A stretch of DNA of 59,112 nt from Alphaproteobacteria bacterium (GTDB lineage Bacteria > Pseudomonadota > Alphaproteobacteria > UBA9655), in the NCBI GenBank assembly GCA_019749915.1, contig JAIEPE010000021.1, positions 1 through 59,112 of the forward strand. Direction: 5' to 3'. The translations under genes were made by a program, and so were the position numbers. Below the pieces are notes generated by a model. It ran no database searches. It saw only the letters and a program-made list of their open reading frames with translations, and was not told the origin of the DNA. Of this stretch, positions 49,757-59,112 are shown one piece after another (the first letter of the stretch is position 1; each line of letters starts with the position of its first letter).

Positions 49757-50143
49757 TTAGTCCTCTTCTGAAGGAGCATTTTTTGTTTTTATAGTCTTAA
49801 GAAGGGACTCAATACGAGAGGCCTCATCAAAAGAAAAATCAGCCTGAAAGAAGAGGCGAGGGGTAACGCGGATTTTCAATTTGTGAGCCACTTCTTTTCT
49901 GAAATATTTCGACTTATCTTTAAGGGCCGCAAGAATTTCAGAAACATGCAAGCCTCCTAAAGGTATGATAAAGACAGTTGCATTTTGTAGGTCAGGGCTA
50001 ACCCGGACTTCCGTAACCGTAATGGAAGAACGATCCAGAAGGGGATCACCAGAGTGTCTGAGAAAAAGAGTTTCGGCTAAAATATGACGGATTTCTTCAC
50101 CAACGCGCAATTGGCGTTGGCTGGGACCTACTTTTTTTGTCAT
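49757..50143 (-). CDS. rbfA: 30S ribosome-binding factor A
   Basis: 128 residues. SQRQLRVGEEIRHILAETLF, ITVTEVRVSPDLQNATVFI, RKEVAHKLKIRVTPRLFF and FSFDEASRIESLL are the RbfA blocks. It helps mature the 16S 5' end. It begins at the last base of infB's stop, so the two are coupled, and is the last gene of the operon. Confidence 0.95.
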   Translation of the reverse strand: MTKKVGPSQRQLRVGEEIRHILAETLFLRHSGDPLLDRSSITVTEVRVSPDLQNATVFIIPLGGLHVSEILAALKDKSKYFRKEVAHKLKIRVTPRLFFQADFSFDEASRIESLLKTIKTKNAPSEED

Positions 50144-52593
50144 TAATCTAGCTTTCGTGAAATTTCTTCAATCTCAAAGCATTCAATGGCGTCATTTTCT
50201 TTGATATCGTTATAATTTTCAAAGGCCATACCGCATTCGTAGCCTTCACGTACCTCTTTAACTTCGTCCTTAAAGCGCTTAAGTGTTTTAAGGCTTCCTT
50301 CATGGATCACGATGTTATCCCGAAGAAGGCGAACTTTTGCGCCACGCTTTACAATGCCTTCGGTAACCATGCAACCTGCAATCTTACCTACTTTTGAAAT
50401 CGTAAATATATTACGGATGGTTGCTTTCCCAAGGTACTTTTCACGCAAAGTGGGTGCCAGTAATCCTTCAAGGGAAGCTTTAATATCATCTACAACATCG
50501 TAAATAATTGAATAATAACGAATGTCAACGCCATCTCGACGGGCTGTTTCCCGAGCTTGGGGATTAGCACGAACATTAAACCCAATAATCAGGGCTTGTG
50601 AGGCTTTTGCAAGGGTTACATCGCTTTCTGTAATTTCACCCACGGCTTGATGGAGAACATTAACCTTAACTTCATTCGTAGAAAGTTTGGCTAAACTTCC
50701 GCAGATGGCTTCCATAGAGCCTTGTACATCAGATTTGATAATAAGAGGAAGCTCACGCATATCACCTTCTTCGGTGATTTTCGAGAACATTTGCTCCATG
50801 GTACCACGCGCTGAGAGAGCCGACTTAGTCTCCCTAGCCCGGCGTTGCCGGAATTCAGAAATTTCACGCGCTTGATTTTCGTTTTCTACAACTACAAAAT
50901 CATCACCAGCCATAGGGGCGCCATTGAATCCCAAGACTTCGATAGGAACTGATGGTCCCGCAGAGTCAATTTGATTTCCTCGATCATCGAGAAGGGCTCG
51001 AACTTTACCATATTCAGCTCCTGCGACGAAAAGATCTCCCACGTTTAGAGTTCCTTTTTGTACAAGAACTGTAGAAACAACGCCTCGACCGCGCTCTAGC
51101 TTAGATTCAATCACAGTTCCTTCAGCAGTTCTGGCAGGGTTGGCTTTGAGTTCTAAAATTTCCGCCTGAAGGAGAATGGTTTCTTCAAGCTTATCAAGGT
51201 TAAGGCCTGTTTTTGCAGAAACTTCCACATCCAAAATATCGCCGCCCACTTTTTCAAGAAAAATTTCATGTTGCATGAGCATGTTTCGAACATGTTCAGG
51301 GTTAGCTTCAGGCTTATCCATTTTATTTATAGCAATGATAATAGGAACTTTAGCCGCTTTGGCATGACGTATAGCTTCTATTGTTTGATCTTTAACACCA
51401 TCATCGGCAGCGACGACAAGAACAACGATATCCGTGACATGGGCGCCTCGCGCTCTCATTTCCGTGAAAGCTGCATGGCCTGGGGTATCGATAAAGGTAA
51501 TTTTATCTCCCGACTTCATCGTGACTTGATAGGCCCCAATATGTTGAGTAATCCCGCCTGCTTCTCCAGCGACAACATCAGTTTTTCTTAACGCATCTAG
51601 AAGAGACGTTTTTCCGTGGTCAACATGACCCATAACCGTAACGACCGGAGCGCGTGGTTTTAAAAGAGTTAAATCGTCATCGGTAACATGCAAACCCATT
51701 TCAATATCTGCTTCTGAAACACGCTTAACTTGATGGCCAAATTCTGTGGCAATAAGCTCAGCTGTGTCTGCATCAATTGATTGAGTAATTGTGGCCATAA
51801 CTCCCATATTCATGAGAGCTTTGATAACATCTGCAGCCCGTTCAGCAAGACGACTTGCCAATTCTTGAACGGTTATGACTTCAGGGATAATGACTTCACG
51901 AACAACCTTTTGCTTCGGAACGTCAAGGCCTGCTAATTTTCGCTTTTCACGAAAGCGACGCATAGATGCAAGGCTGCGTGTTGGTTTATCGTCATCGTTA
52001 CGGAGAGCTTGAACAACCGTAAGTTTACCTCCACGGCGACGTGGCTCTGTTCTTTTAACAGCAGGAACTTTGGTTTTAACCTCACTCTTGCTGCGTCGAG
52101 TAGAATCATCTTCCTCTTCATAAGAAGAATAGACGGTCTTTTTCCGAGGTTGTTGCTCTGGAGAAGGTGCAGGCTCTTTTATAGAAGGGGCTGCAGAGAT
52201 TTCTTCAACAATTTCTTTTTCAGAAGGTTTAGCTTGTTCCTCCTCAAGCTTAATTTGTTCTGCCTTCTTTGAAGCTTCTGCTTGAGCACGAAGAGATTCT
52301 TCAGCTTGGGTACGCATGGCACCGTGTAAAGCATTGAGACGTTCTTGAATTTGCTGTTGTGTTAACCCTGAGCTTCCTAAAGCTTTATCTTCGGTTTCTC
52401 CCTTTTTTCCGCCGTTACCTTGATTTGGAAGAATGACACGCTTTCTTTTTACCTCAACAGTGACTGTTTTTGAGCGGCCATGAGCAAAGCTTTGACGCAC
52501 GTGTCCCCCTTCAGCGCCTTTTTTTAGAGTAAGCGTCTTTGGTGAAAGAGTAAGTGGTTTTTCAGAACCTTTTGTTGCGTCTTTATCCGTCAT
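50143..52593 (-). CDS. infB: Translation initiation factor IF-2
   Basis: 816 residues. Charged N-terminal part, IF2_N-like segment ([21 protein letters not shown]), then the GTPase domain near residue 320: [18 protein letters not shown] (G1), [11 protein letters not shown] (G2), [10 protein letters not shown] (G3), INKMDKPEA (G4), VSAKTG (G5). C1/C2 domains follow, ending with the fMet-tRNA binding part ([18 protein letters not shown]). Full length. It lies 5 bases after nusA. Confidence 0.96.
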   Translation of the reverse strand: MTDKDATKGSEKPLTLSPKTLTLKKGAEGGHVRQSFAHGRSKTVTVEVKRKRVILPNQGNGGKKGETEDKALGSSGLTQQQIQERLNALHGAMRTQAEESLRAQAEASKKAEQIKLEEEQAKPSEKEIVEEISAAPSIKEPAPSPEQQPRKKTVYSSYEEEDDSTRRSKSEVKTKVPAVKRTEPRRRGGKLTVVQALRNDDDKPTRSLASMRRFREKRKLAGLDVPKQKVVREVIIPEVITVQELASRLAERAADVIKALMNMGVMATITQSIDADTAELIATEFGHQVKRVSEADIEMGLHVTDDDLTLLKPRAPVVTVMGHVDHGKTSLLDALRKTDVVAGEAGGITQHIGAYQVTMKSGDKITFIDTPGHAAFTEMRARGAHVTDIVVLVVAADDGVKDQTIEAIRHAKAAKVPIIIAINKMDKPEANPEHVRNMLMQHEIFLEKVGGDILDVEVSAKTGLNLDKLEETILLQAEILELKANPARTAEGTVIESKLERGRGVVSTVLVQKGTLNVGDLFVAGAEYGKVRALLDDRGNQIDSAGPSVPIEVLGFNGAPMAGDDFVVVENENQAREISEFRQRRARETKSALSARGTMEQMFSKITEEGDMRELPLIIKSDVQGSMEAICGSLAKLSTNEVKVNVLHQAVGEITESDVTLAKASQALIIGFNVRANPQARETARRDGVDIRYYSIIYDVVDDIKASLEGLLAPTLREKYLGKATIRNIFTISKVGKIAGCMVTEGIVKRGAKVRLLRDNIVIHEGSLKTLKRFKDEVKEVREGYECGMAFENYNDIKENDAIECFEIEEISRKLD

Positions 52594-52598
52594 CGTAA

Positions 52599-54128
52599 CT
52601 AACTTTCAGTTGATTCTTTCTCTGCTTCAAACCAATGGGCACGAGCAGCCATAATAATTTCTTGAGCCTTTTCCTCTGTCAAACGAGCTTCGGGAAGAAG
52701 TTCAAGGAGCTCATCAGCCGCCAGGTCCGCAAGATCATCAAGGGTCTTGATATTCTTTTCACCCAAGGTAACAAGAGCTTCTAAGTTTAATCCTTCTAAG
52801 GAGGTCAAATCTTCAGCAAGTTTGAGCTCCTTTATACGTTTTGTCAAATGCCGTTCTTGAACTTCAAGATACGTTTTTGCCCGTTTTTGAAGTTCAGTTG
52901 CCAGGTCAACGTCAAAACCTTCGATAGAAGAAAGTTCTTTAAGGTCGATATAAGCAACTTCTTCAATTTTTGCGAACCCTTCAGCAATAAGAAGGTGAGC
53001 AATCATTTCATCAACATCCAAGGCTTCTACAAATGTTTTGGAGCGAAGGTTGATTTCTTCCGTGCGTCTTTCTGACTCTTGAGCTTCTGTTAGGATATCA
53101 ATTTTCCACCCAGAAAGGATGGAGGCAAGGCGAACATTTTGTCCGCGCCGTCCAATGGCAAGGCTTAATTGCTCATCAGGAACGACCACATCAATACGTT
53201 GACTGGCTTCATCAACAACAACTTTAGCCACTTCTGCTGGGGCGAGAGCGTTGACGATAAATGTTGCTGGATTTGCTGACCAAGGGATAATATCAATTTT
53301 TTCCCCTTGAAGTTCTGAAACAACAGCTTGAACACGGCTTCCTCGCATACCTACACAAGATCCCACAGGATCAATGGAAGGATCAGAGGAAGTGACGGCA
53401 ATTTTAGCTCTACTCCCTGGATCACGGGCAACGGTTTTGATTTCAATGATGCCGTCGTAAATTTCTGGAACTTCTTGCATAAAAAGTTTAGCCATGAATT
53501 CAGGACGTGTCCGAGAGACAAAAATTTGAGCGCCTCGAGGCTCTTCTCTTACATCATAAATGTAAGCACGTACTCGATCTCCTACACGAATGTTCTCTCT
53601 AGGAATCATTTCATCACGACGCAAAAGAGCTTCGGCCTTTCCAAGTTCGATAAAAACATTACCAAATTCAACACGTTTAACAATACCACTCACAACCTCG
53701 CCAACGCGATCTTTGTACTCTTCGTATTGACGGTGTCTTTCTGCATCTCTTACTTTTTGAAAAATGACTTGTTTAGCTGTTTGTGCTGCAACGCGTCCAA
53801 AATCAATGGGGGGGAGAGGCTCTGTGATCACGTCTCCTACCTTAAGGTTGGGATCAATAGCTTGCGCTTCTTCCAAAGTGAGCTGTGTTGCCGGGTTTTC
53901 AAGTTCCTCAACCACTTCTTGGCAGCGTACAAGAGTTATTTCTCCCGTTTTTCTATCAATTTTGGCGCGAATATCGTGTTCATAGCCATATTTGGAGCGG
54001 CCTGCTTTTTGAATGGCTTGCTCCATAGCTTCTAAGACTTGGTCTTTTTCAATGGATTTTTCGCGTGCCACCGTTTCAGCGACGAGTAAAAGTTCTCGAT
54101 TTCCAGGGCCTGTATGTATATCAGTCAT
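52599..54128 (-). CDS. nusA: Transcription elongation/termination factor NusA
   Basis: 509 residues. N-terminal RNA-polymerase binding domain ([20 protein letters not shown]), S1 domain ([20 protein letters not shown]), KH1 ([20 protein letters not shown]), KH2 ([20 protein letters not shown]), then two helix-hairpin repeats ([20 protein letters not shown]). It acts in pausing, termination and antitermination and may control its own operon through the leader terminator at 54636. Confidence 0.96.
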   Translation of the reverse strand: MTDIHTGPGNRELLLVAETVAREKSIEKDQVLEAMEQAIQKAGRSKYGYEHDIRAKIDRKTGEITLVRCQEVVEELENPATQLTLEEAQAIDPNLKVGDVITEPLPPIDFGRVAAQTAKQVIFQKVRDAERHRQYEEYKDRVGEVVSGIVKRVEFGNVFIELGKAEALLRRDEMIPRENIRVGDRVRAYIYDVREEPRGAQIFVSRTRPEFMAKLFMQEVPEIYDGIIEIKTVARDPGSRAKIAVTSSDPSIDPVGSCVGMRGSRVQAVVSELQGEKIDIIPWSANPATFIVNALAPAEVAKVVVDEASQRIDVVVPDEQLSLAIGRRGQNVRLASILSGWKIDILTEAQESERRTEEINLRSKTFVEALDVDEMIAHLLIAEGFAKIEEVAYIDLKELSSIEGFDVDLATELQKRAKTYLEVQERHLTKRIKELKLAEDLTSLEGLNLEALVTLGEKNIKTLDDLADLAADELLELLPEARLTEEKAQEIIMAARAHWFEAEKESTES

Positions 54129-54140
54129 CTTTTCCTCAAC

Positions 54141-54611
54141 CTATTGAGACATTTCATAATCAGGAACTAGCTTTGCCTTCTTTATGTCAGAAAAAGCAAA
54201 TTCTGTAACTTCCTTTTCGGGGGAAAGTTCAAGTTTTATTAAATCCCCCTCAACCCCTAAGAGAAGTCCATGAAAACGTTGTCTTCCTTCATAGGGGATT
54301 TTTAACTCAATTTTCACCATTGAGCCAGCGAATCTTTTATAATCTTCTTTAATAACAAGTGGACGATCTAAACCAGGAGAGGTTACCTCTAAGACATATG
54401 ATTCGTGAATGGGATCATTTACGTCCAATAAAACAGACGTGATGCGACTCACAAAAGCACAGTCATCGACTGTAATTTGGCTCTCGTCGCGCTTTTCAAT
54501 CATAATTTGAAGTGTTTTCCTCTTTGATCCTTGAAGCTGTAGGCGCACGAGATGGTATCCCTTTTCCTCGAGGGAAGGAGTGATAATCTCAAGTATGTGG
54601 TTTTCTACGCT
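54141..54611 (-). CDS. rimP: Ribosome maturation factor RimP
   Basis: 156 residues from the ATG at 54611; starts at 54620 and 54680 are possible, but the last would run through the leader terminator. ILEIITPSLEEKGYHLVRLQ, TVDDCAFVSRITSVLLDVND, YVLEVTSPGLDRPLV are the RimP signature. It helps assemble the 30S subunit. First gene of rimP-nusA-infB-rbfA. Confidence 0.92.
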   Translation of the reverse strand, partial: SVENHILEIITPSLEEKGYHLVRLQLQGSKRKTLQIMIEKRDESQITVDDCAFVSRITSVLLDVNDPIHESYVLEVTSPGLDRPLVIKEDYKRFAGSMVKIELKIPYEGRQRFHGLLLGVEGDLIKLELSPEKEVTEFAFSDIKKAKLVPDYEMSQ

Positions 54612-54635
54612 CATGTTCCTCATAATGTGATATGC

Positions 54636-54662
54636 AATAAAAAAAGTGGGCCACGACCCACT
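54636..54662 (-). terminator. Leader terminator/attenuator before rimP
   Basis: On the minus strand AGTGGG, loop TCGTGG, CCCACT, then TTTTTTTATT. It lies between the promoter and the rimP start codon, about 25 bases before it. A full terminator in this place points to attenuation of the nusA operon; in E. coli the corresponding operon is controlled by NusA. Confidence 0.7.
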
Positions 54663-54690
54663 CTTGTTATCCAGTAGCAATTTAATTTAT

Positions 54691-54718
54691 ATATTAGCAC
54701 TCTTTTCTCAGAATGCAA
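54691..54718 (-). promoter_or_regulatory. Likely sigma-70 promoter of the rimP operon
   Basis: On the minus strand TTGCAT (54718-54713), 16-base spacer, TAATAT (54696-54691), giving a start about 25 bases before the leader terminator. Confidence 0.5.
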
Positions 54719-54810
54719 GCCCTAGCTTTTCAGTCTTATTTTCATTAAGGAAACCTAAATTTGAGAATTGTGAGTTTTTATGATATTAAAATGTATAGTG
54801 GGAGACGCGA

Positions 54811-56199
54811 ATGAACATAAATGATAAAGAAAAACTAGCCTTAAAAGTGATTGATACTTGGCTTGATTATCGTTCTCGTTATAGTGACTTTCCGGGTTTT
54901 CAGGTATGCATAAGGAAAGAAGGTAAGGTTCTTTTTAGTAAAGCTTATGGGTATGCCAACCTCCTTACGAAAAGGCCATTAACCACCAAAGATCTTTTCC
55001 ATATTGCCTCTCACTCAAAAACCTTTACTAGCTGTGCCGTTCTGCAGCTTGTAGAACAAGGGAAACTTAACCTTCACCAGTCAGTCTTGGATTATCTTCC
55101 TGAGTTTAAGAACCATAAGGATAAGCGTTTTAAGCAGATAACGGTTCGTGATCTTTTATCGAATCGTTCTGGTCTTTTTCGGGATGGAATTGATTCTGAG
55201 TTTTGGGATCTTCAAAAGCCTTTTCCTTCAAAAGACAAGCTTATTGAGGATGTCTTATCCTCTCATCTTATTTATGCCCCAAACGAATGCACGAAATATT
55301 CAAATATGGGCTTTTCCTTGCTTGGGCTTATTCTTGAAAAGGTTTTGAGAATGCCTTATCAAAATGTTATTGAGACTCTAATTTTGAAAAAGCTTAAAGA
55401 TCTTCATACTTTAACAGACTATTCTGACCAGCAAAAGAATATGTTTGCAGATGGGCACTCAAGACCATTCTTGGAACAAAAACGTCTTCCCTTTAAACAT
55501 GTTCCTACCTTTGCCTTGGCACCTGCAACAGGACTTTGTGGAAATGCAGAAGAGACGAGTCGCTTTTTTGAGACATTGCTGTTGGGAAAAGGTTTATTGA
55601 AACAAGAGACCCAAAAAGAACTTTTATCTCTCAATTGGTCTGTTAAAAACACGTCCCAAGAAAGATATGGACTTGGTCTTCAATTCGATAGATTTCCAGA
55701 TAGGGACCTTGTGGGCCACAATGGGAGCTATCCTGGTTTTTCGAGCAGCACGACTCATGCGCTGGGGACAAAATATGTCGTTAGTTTTTTGCTGAATACG
55801 AATGAAATTATGCCTATGAGGGCTGTACGGTCAATTATCCAGATTTTTAGCAAGGTTGATTCGACTTTTACCTCTGAAGAAGCCAAGCAGGCAATAACAG
55901 GAGGTCCGTTGATGAATAAATGGCGCGGCCTTGTGTTTATCCTCACGAAGAAAAAAGGGTTAGGCTTTTCTTTAGAAAATTGGGCTCCTAATGACGAAGT
56001 CATGGTCTTATCAAGTCAAAATGGAGAAGAGTATTTGTGTGATAACCTGACAGGATATGCGAGCATTGGGGAAAGTTTTACCTTCACAAAAGATAAAGAT
56101 GGCAATATCCTTTCGGCAAAATTAGGAAGCTATCCTTATTTGTTCGAAAAAACTTTTTTGAATAACCTCAAAGAGACCTTGTTGATGCCGCCTCAATGA
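54811..56199 (+). CDS. Serine hydrolase of the class C beta-lactamase/PBP4* type
   Basis: 462 residues, no signal peptide seen. FHIASHSKTFTSCAVLQL has the S67-x-x-K70 active-site pair; KYSNMGFSLLGLILEKVL has the Y-x-N motif; GLQFDRFPDRDLVGHNGSYP has HxG in place of KTG, as in the esterase/peptidase members. A C-terminal beta domain (residues about 370-462) follows. Such enzymes hydrolyse D-Ala peptides or esters. Apparent cytoplasmic location is unusual for a cell-wall enzyme, so esterase or peptidase work inside the cell is likely. Confidence 0.85.
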   Translation: MNINDKEKLALKVIDTWLDYRSRYSDFPGFQVCIRKEGKVLFSKAYGYANLLTKRPLTTKDLFHIASHSKTFTSCAVLQLVEQGKLNLHQSVLDYLPEFKNHKDKRFKQITVRDLLSNRSGLFRDGIDSEFWDLQKPFPSKDKLIEDVLSSHLIYAPNECTKYSNMGFSLLGLILEKVLRMPYQNVIETLILKKLKDLHTLTDYSDQQKNMFADGHSRPFLEQKRLPFKHVPTFALAPATGLCGNAEETSRFFETLLLGKGLLKQETQKELLSLNWSVKNTSQERYGLGLQFDRFPDRDLVGHNGSYPGFSSSTTHALGTKYVVSFLLNTNEIMPMRAVRSIIQIFSKVDSTFTSEEAKQAITGGPLMNKWRGLVFILTKKKGLGFSLENWAPNDEVMVLSSQNGEEYLCDNLTGYASIGESFTFTKDKDGNILSAKLGSYPYLFEKTFLNNLKETLLMPPQ

Positions 56200-56269
56200 A
56201 AGCAAAGGATCTAATGACAAAACTAAGAAATCCCTATATAAAAAGAAAAACGAACAATTGAGGTTTTTT

Positions 56270-56887
56270 ATGGCTTTCTTAGATCTTATCCTTCTCGCTG
56301 CCCTTGCAGCTTTTTTAGGTTATCGCCTATGGGTTATTTTGGGAACCCACGAAAAGGATAAACCTATTCGTAAAAGGCGCTCTACTGAGGATGATAATGT
56401 CATTCCCGTGCGGGCTCAGTCCTTTTCAGCAAAATCTACGGAAAAAGAGCCAGAGGCGCAAAATGCGTCTAAAAACATCGATGAAGATCGATTTTTACAA
56501 GGTGCTGGGACGGCCTTTCGCAAAATTGTTCAAGCCTATGCTGGAGGAGAGACGCTTGTTCTTCAAAAGCTTTTGGAAGGGCCTCTTTTAGAAACCTTTG
56601 AAGAAGCGATTGAAAAACGTAAAAAAGCAAAGAAAACATTAGAGGTTGAAATAGCCCGTATCGTAACTTCTGAAATTTTGTCCCAACGGGAAGAAAAGGG
56701 TATAGGATATGTGACAGTTCGCTTCGTGTCAGAACAATGCTTGGTGACCCGTAATTCTAAGGGAAAAGTCTTAGAAGGGGATCCTGATCGCTTTACAGAA
56801 GTGACTGACATCTGGACTTTTTCTAGACCACTTGATAGCTCAAATCCAAACTGGAAGCTTGTGGCAACGCAAATCCCAGAAGCATGA
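56270..56887 (+). CDS. Tim44-like domain protein
   Basis: About 205 residues from the ATG at 56270 with TGAGG upstream. One N-terminal membrane segment (LILLAALAAFLGYRLWVIL), a charged linker, then a Tim44 domain (FRKIVQAYAGGETLVLQKLL, VEIARIVTSEILSQREEKGI, TEVTDIWTFSRPLDSSNPNW). Alphaproteobacterial members (TimA-type) sit on the inner membrane and resemble mitochondrial Tim44. Function in bacteria is unclear. Confidence 0.88.
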   Translation: MAFLDLILLAALAAFLGYRLWVILGTHEKDKPIRKRRSTEDDNVIPVRAQSFSAKSTEKEPEAQNASKNIDEDRFLQGAGTAFRKIVQAYAGGETLVLQKLLEGPLLETFEEAIEKRKKAKKTLEVEIARIVTSEILSQREEKGIGYVTVRFVSEQCLVTRNSKGKVLEGDPDRFTEVTDIWTFSRPLDSSNPNWKLVATQIPEA

Positions 56888-57763
56888 AAAAGGACGGAGA
56901 AAAAAGAGAGATGCGGCAAGCATCAAACTAATTTAATCTCCGCCCTAATTATTAATATACTGTAGATCTAAAAATATTGCAAGTAAAAAAATTTAAATTA
57001 CTGTAAGAAAAATTTTAATATTTGAAGATATTTAAGTTGACGTCCGCAGTTTTGGATAAGTTGCGGATTTTATCATTTAAAAACAAGAAGCTACGTCATT
57101 GCAAGGAGCTTTGCTCCGCGGCAATCCACTATAAGAAACAAGCAGGAGCTCCACCAGAGATGGAGGCCTGTAACGTTTCGCTTGGACCACTAAAAGTGCT
57201 ATACTAAAGGCACTTACCTCACGATTGTCATCCCCTCGAAGGAGGGGATCCACCTTAATGATTATCCAGGAGATCCTGAGTTCCTCTCGCTACGCTCAAG
57301 GTCTCAGGATGACAACTTTTTGTATTTATTAGAGAAATGTCATCCTGAGGAGCCACAACGTGGCGAGCTCAGGATCCCATCAATAACATAGTTGATCCAG
57401 GAAAACATTATGACGGATCTCCATGTTTCTTGACTTCGTGGGAATGACCTTAGATAAGCTGAGTTTTGGATAAGCTGCTTATCTTATCCTTTAAAAACAA
57501 CAAACTACGTCATTGCGAGGAGCTTTGCTCCGCGGCAATCCACTATAAGAAATGAGGCGTACATCACAATGATTAATTATTAGTTAAGAAGTTAAAAATG
57601 GATTGCCACGGCCCCTAAAGGGGCCTCGCAATGACAAACAACTTGGTTTTCCTTGGTGTATAAAAATCCGTCCAGTGATGAGATGAGGTCTCAGAAAAAG
57701 ATCCTGAAGTCATTTCGACTTCAGGATCTCTTGATAACTCTTCAATTGAAGATAACCGATAGT
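56888..57763. repeat. Gene-free region built of palindromic and duplicated repeats
   Basis: 57046-57138 and 57460-57552 are two copies of a ~93-base unit (GTTTTGGATAAG ... TTTAAAAACAA ... GTCATTGC ... GCGGCAATCCACTATAAGAA). Between them are palindromes GTCATCCCCTCGAAGG / GGGGATCCACC (57225-57252) and GTCATCCTGAGG / CTCAGGAT (57349-57384), and a further repeat at 57599-57635. No open frame makes sense. Confidence 0.8.
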
Positions 57764-58909
57764 TTAGTTAAATGGATCTTCAGAAATTGGAAGTTGACTT
57801 AACTCACTTCTAACTGCAGCGAATGCACTCTTAAAGCGAGAGTTTTCTGCTTTCAAACGCTCCAATTCCTCTTGGAGAGAAGAAACTGTCGAATTTAACT
57901 CGCTTTCTCTTGCGAGTCCGTCCTCAAGAGACCGTGCTTGCGTGCGGCTTGTCTCATTAAGTCCTTCTATTTCTTGTCTTAGGCTCGAAAGAGAGTGCTC
58001 ATAACCAGCTCTCTCCTCTTCATGCTGGCGAAGAAAAGTTGCGGTAAGAAGTTGTTCGCTTCTGCTTTTAGCCTCTGCAAGTTGGCGCAGTTGAGACGCT
58101 TGCTCTTCTACAGTCGAAAGAGTCTGCTGATGAGTGGATTTTAACGCTTCAAGATCTCCGGCAAGCTTATTCTTTACTACATGTACGGCTTGATTGTTGC
58201 TTTTAAGAGCCTCAAAAGTTGAGCTTAGCTCTCCAAGTTGACTAGAAAGAGCTGATTTTTCTTGTTCTACTGCCTCTAAGTGACTAAGCTGAGTTTCAAG
58301 AGATGTTATATGCACAGCTGCATCAGTGGCCACAGCTCTTAATGCTGTTTGTCCTTCTTCTTCAGTAAACCATACTCTTCGTGGCTGCTTCATAGATTCT
58401 AAAAGAGACCCTACCACCGTAAATGTTTCACCAAATTGAATAGGTTGGATAGCGGCATCCATCTCGTCTCCGAGGTTTCTCTGAGATATAATTGTCCACA
58501 AAGGAGAGTCAAGATCTTTTTGAGTGAGAGGTAATGTAAATTTTTTATGAAGTAAGGTTTCAATAGGCGCTTCCCAAGGGAATACTTCACCAGCAGCTTC
58601 ACACAGGTATCCAAAGAGGGTACTTGCTCTTGATTCTTGCTTTGCCTTTGCAGCATAGAGTTGGGCAGGTGTAAATTCGACGGGTGCATCATCTTCAGAA
58701 AAGAGGGGGGCGCTTTGAGCTTGGGAACTAGATGAGTAGAACTCTTCTTCTTGTCCGGGTGCATCATCTTCTGCAAAGAGAGTGTTGCTTCGAACTTGAG
58801 ATGAGTAGAACTCTTCTTCTTGTCCATCTGTGTCGAAGTTCATTCCCATGCAAGGAACGCTCAAAAGTTGTAGCGCAAAGATACTAGAAAATAGTTGTGA
58901 ATATTTCAT
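57764..58909 (-). CDS. Exported coiled-coil protein with an N-terminal tandem repeat
   Basis: 381 residues. Signal peptide LFSSIFALQLLSVPCMG. Residues 29-51 and 52-76 repeat a unit (GQEEEFYSS ... LF-A/S-EDDAP). Residues 80-180 form a possible globular part (LFGYLCEAAGEVFPWEAPIE). From about residue 195 to 370 there is a long coiled coil (LETQLSHLEAVEQEKSALSS, LARESELNSTVSSLQEELER). No enzyme motif. The layout resembles effector or structural surface proteins; function unknown. Confidence 0.7.
   Translation of the reverse strand: MKYSQLFSSIFALQLLSVPCMGMNFDTDGQEEEFYSSQVRSNTLFAEDDAPGQEEEFYSSSSQAQSAPLFSEDDAPVEFTPAQLYAAKAKQESRASTLFGYLCEAAGEVFPWEAPIETLLHKKFTLPLTQKDLDSPLWTIISQRNLGDEMDAAIQPIQFGETFTVVGSLLESMKQPRRVWFTEEEGQTALRAVATDAAVHITSLETQLSHLEAVEQEKSALSSQLGELSSTFEALKSNNQAVHVVKNKLAGDLEALKSTHQQTLSTVEEQASQLRQLAEAKSRSEQLLTATFLRQHEEERAGYEHSLSSLRQEIEGLNETSRTQARSLEDGLARESELNSTVSSLQEELERLKAENSRFKSAFAAVRSELSQLPISEDPFN
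58682..58825 (-). repeat. Coding tandem repeat (two units) in the coiled-coil protein
   Basis: Two units of 23 and 25 codons, each beginning GQEEEFYSS and ending EDDAP. The recent look (near-identical first nine codons) suggests ongoing unit-number change. Confidence 0.75.
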
Positions 58910-59044
58910 AAAAAACTCCTTATTAATTCAATTAACTCTTACTCTTGTTAAAAGAGTACAAAAGATTAATATACGAAATAACTGAGAGAAGCAAGCATAT
59001 ATTTCATACTTAATTAAATTAGGTAAAAAAACTTCTGTCAATAG

Positions 59045-59112
59045 CACTTTAAAATGTCCGAACTAAATAGCACAAGGATTGTCCGAATTAGAGGTCTCAT
59101 GAGGGCGTCGTT
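59045..59112. other. Possible IS end at the window edge
   Basis: ATGTCCGAACTAAATAGCAC and ATTGTCCGAATTAGAGG contain two direct TGTCCGAA units about 30 bases apart, like the repeated transposase-binding sites at ends of some IS elements. The rest is outside the window. Confidence 0.35.

Noticed and set aside
57022-57207. 61-codon plus-strand frame in the repeat region
   Set aside because: Made of duplicated palindromic DNA; no protein features.
47977-57635. The GTCATTGCGAG repeats as a CRISPR array
   Set aside because: Spacing is irregular, orientation alternates, the units are palindromes with variable middles and no cas genes are present.

Overview
The window looks like the chromosome of an AT-rich alphaproteobacterium with an intracellular or host-associated life, most likely of the Holosporales/Paracaedibacter-Odyssella type. 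The basis is the alphaproteobacterial bL36-RpoZ-Rsh-AcpS and RimP-NusA-InfB-RbfA blocks, a very high load of small secreted proteins, scattered palindromic repeats resembling those of Rickettsia, and degraded integrative elements. The taxonomic placement is an inference; no rRNA gene is present.

Region 1 (1-20.7 kb) is a decayed accessory island. After the 3' end of adk come a truncated TOTE-type primase gene, a DUF6155 gene and an AbiEi/AbiEii pair in one coupled operon with a palindromic operator. Regulators of an integrative element follow (AlpA-like, XRE). From 4.7 to 13.9 kb lies a cluster of signal-peptide proteins: five close copies of a ~200-residue leucine-rich-repeat-like protein, three more divergent LRR proteins, two related helical proteins, and a 452-residue protein carrying a deaminase-like HxE...CxxC pattern. 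The cluster is bracketed by two copies of the 3' end of the XRE gene. Next are a histidine-kinase gene cleanly split by a 1318-bp IS5-family element (4-bp target duplication; the reading frame is restored on removal), a SEC-C protein, a primase/integrase deletion scar, a second AlpA-like regulator, an unknown ORF, and a P4-type integrase beside the 3' half of a tRNA-Val gene (attachment site).

Region 2 (20.7-28.2 kb) carries a divergent redox cluster: DUF4266 lipoprotein and DUF3570 outer-membrane-type protein on one strand, and a ScsB/DsbD-like thiol reductase, ApbE flavin transferase and TlpA-like thioredoxin on the other. DUF3570 contains a TGAS sequence resembling the ApbE flavinylation motif.

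Region 3 (28.2-44.6 kb) mixes secreted hypotheticals and secreted methyltransferase-like proteins, an unusual LuxR-TM-NB-ARC-TPR giant protein, an S66 peptidase, a CPA2 antiporter, an amidohydrolase, the RNase P RNA, an AmpD-type amidase whose coding sequence contains a palindromic repeat, and an ABC-F protein (Uup).

Region 4 (44.6-59.1 kb) is mostly core: rpmJ, rpoZ, rsh, acpS, then trmN6 and the rimP-nusA-infB-rbfA operon with an apparent leader attenuator, a class-C-type serine hydrolase and a Tim44-domain protein. Palindromic repeats surround a GIY-YIG nuclease gene and fill 56.9-57.7 kb. The window ends with a secreted coiled-coil protein.
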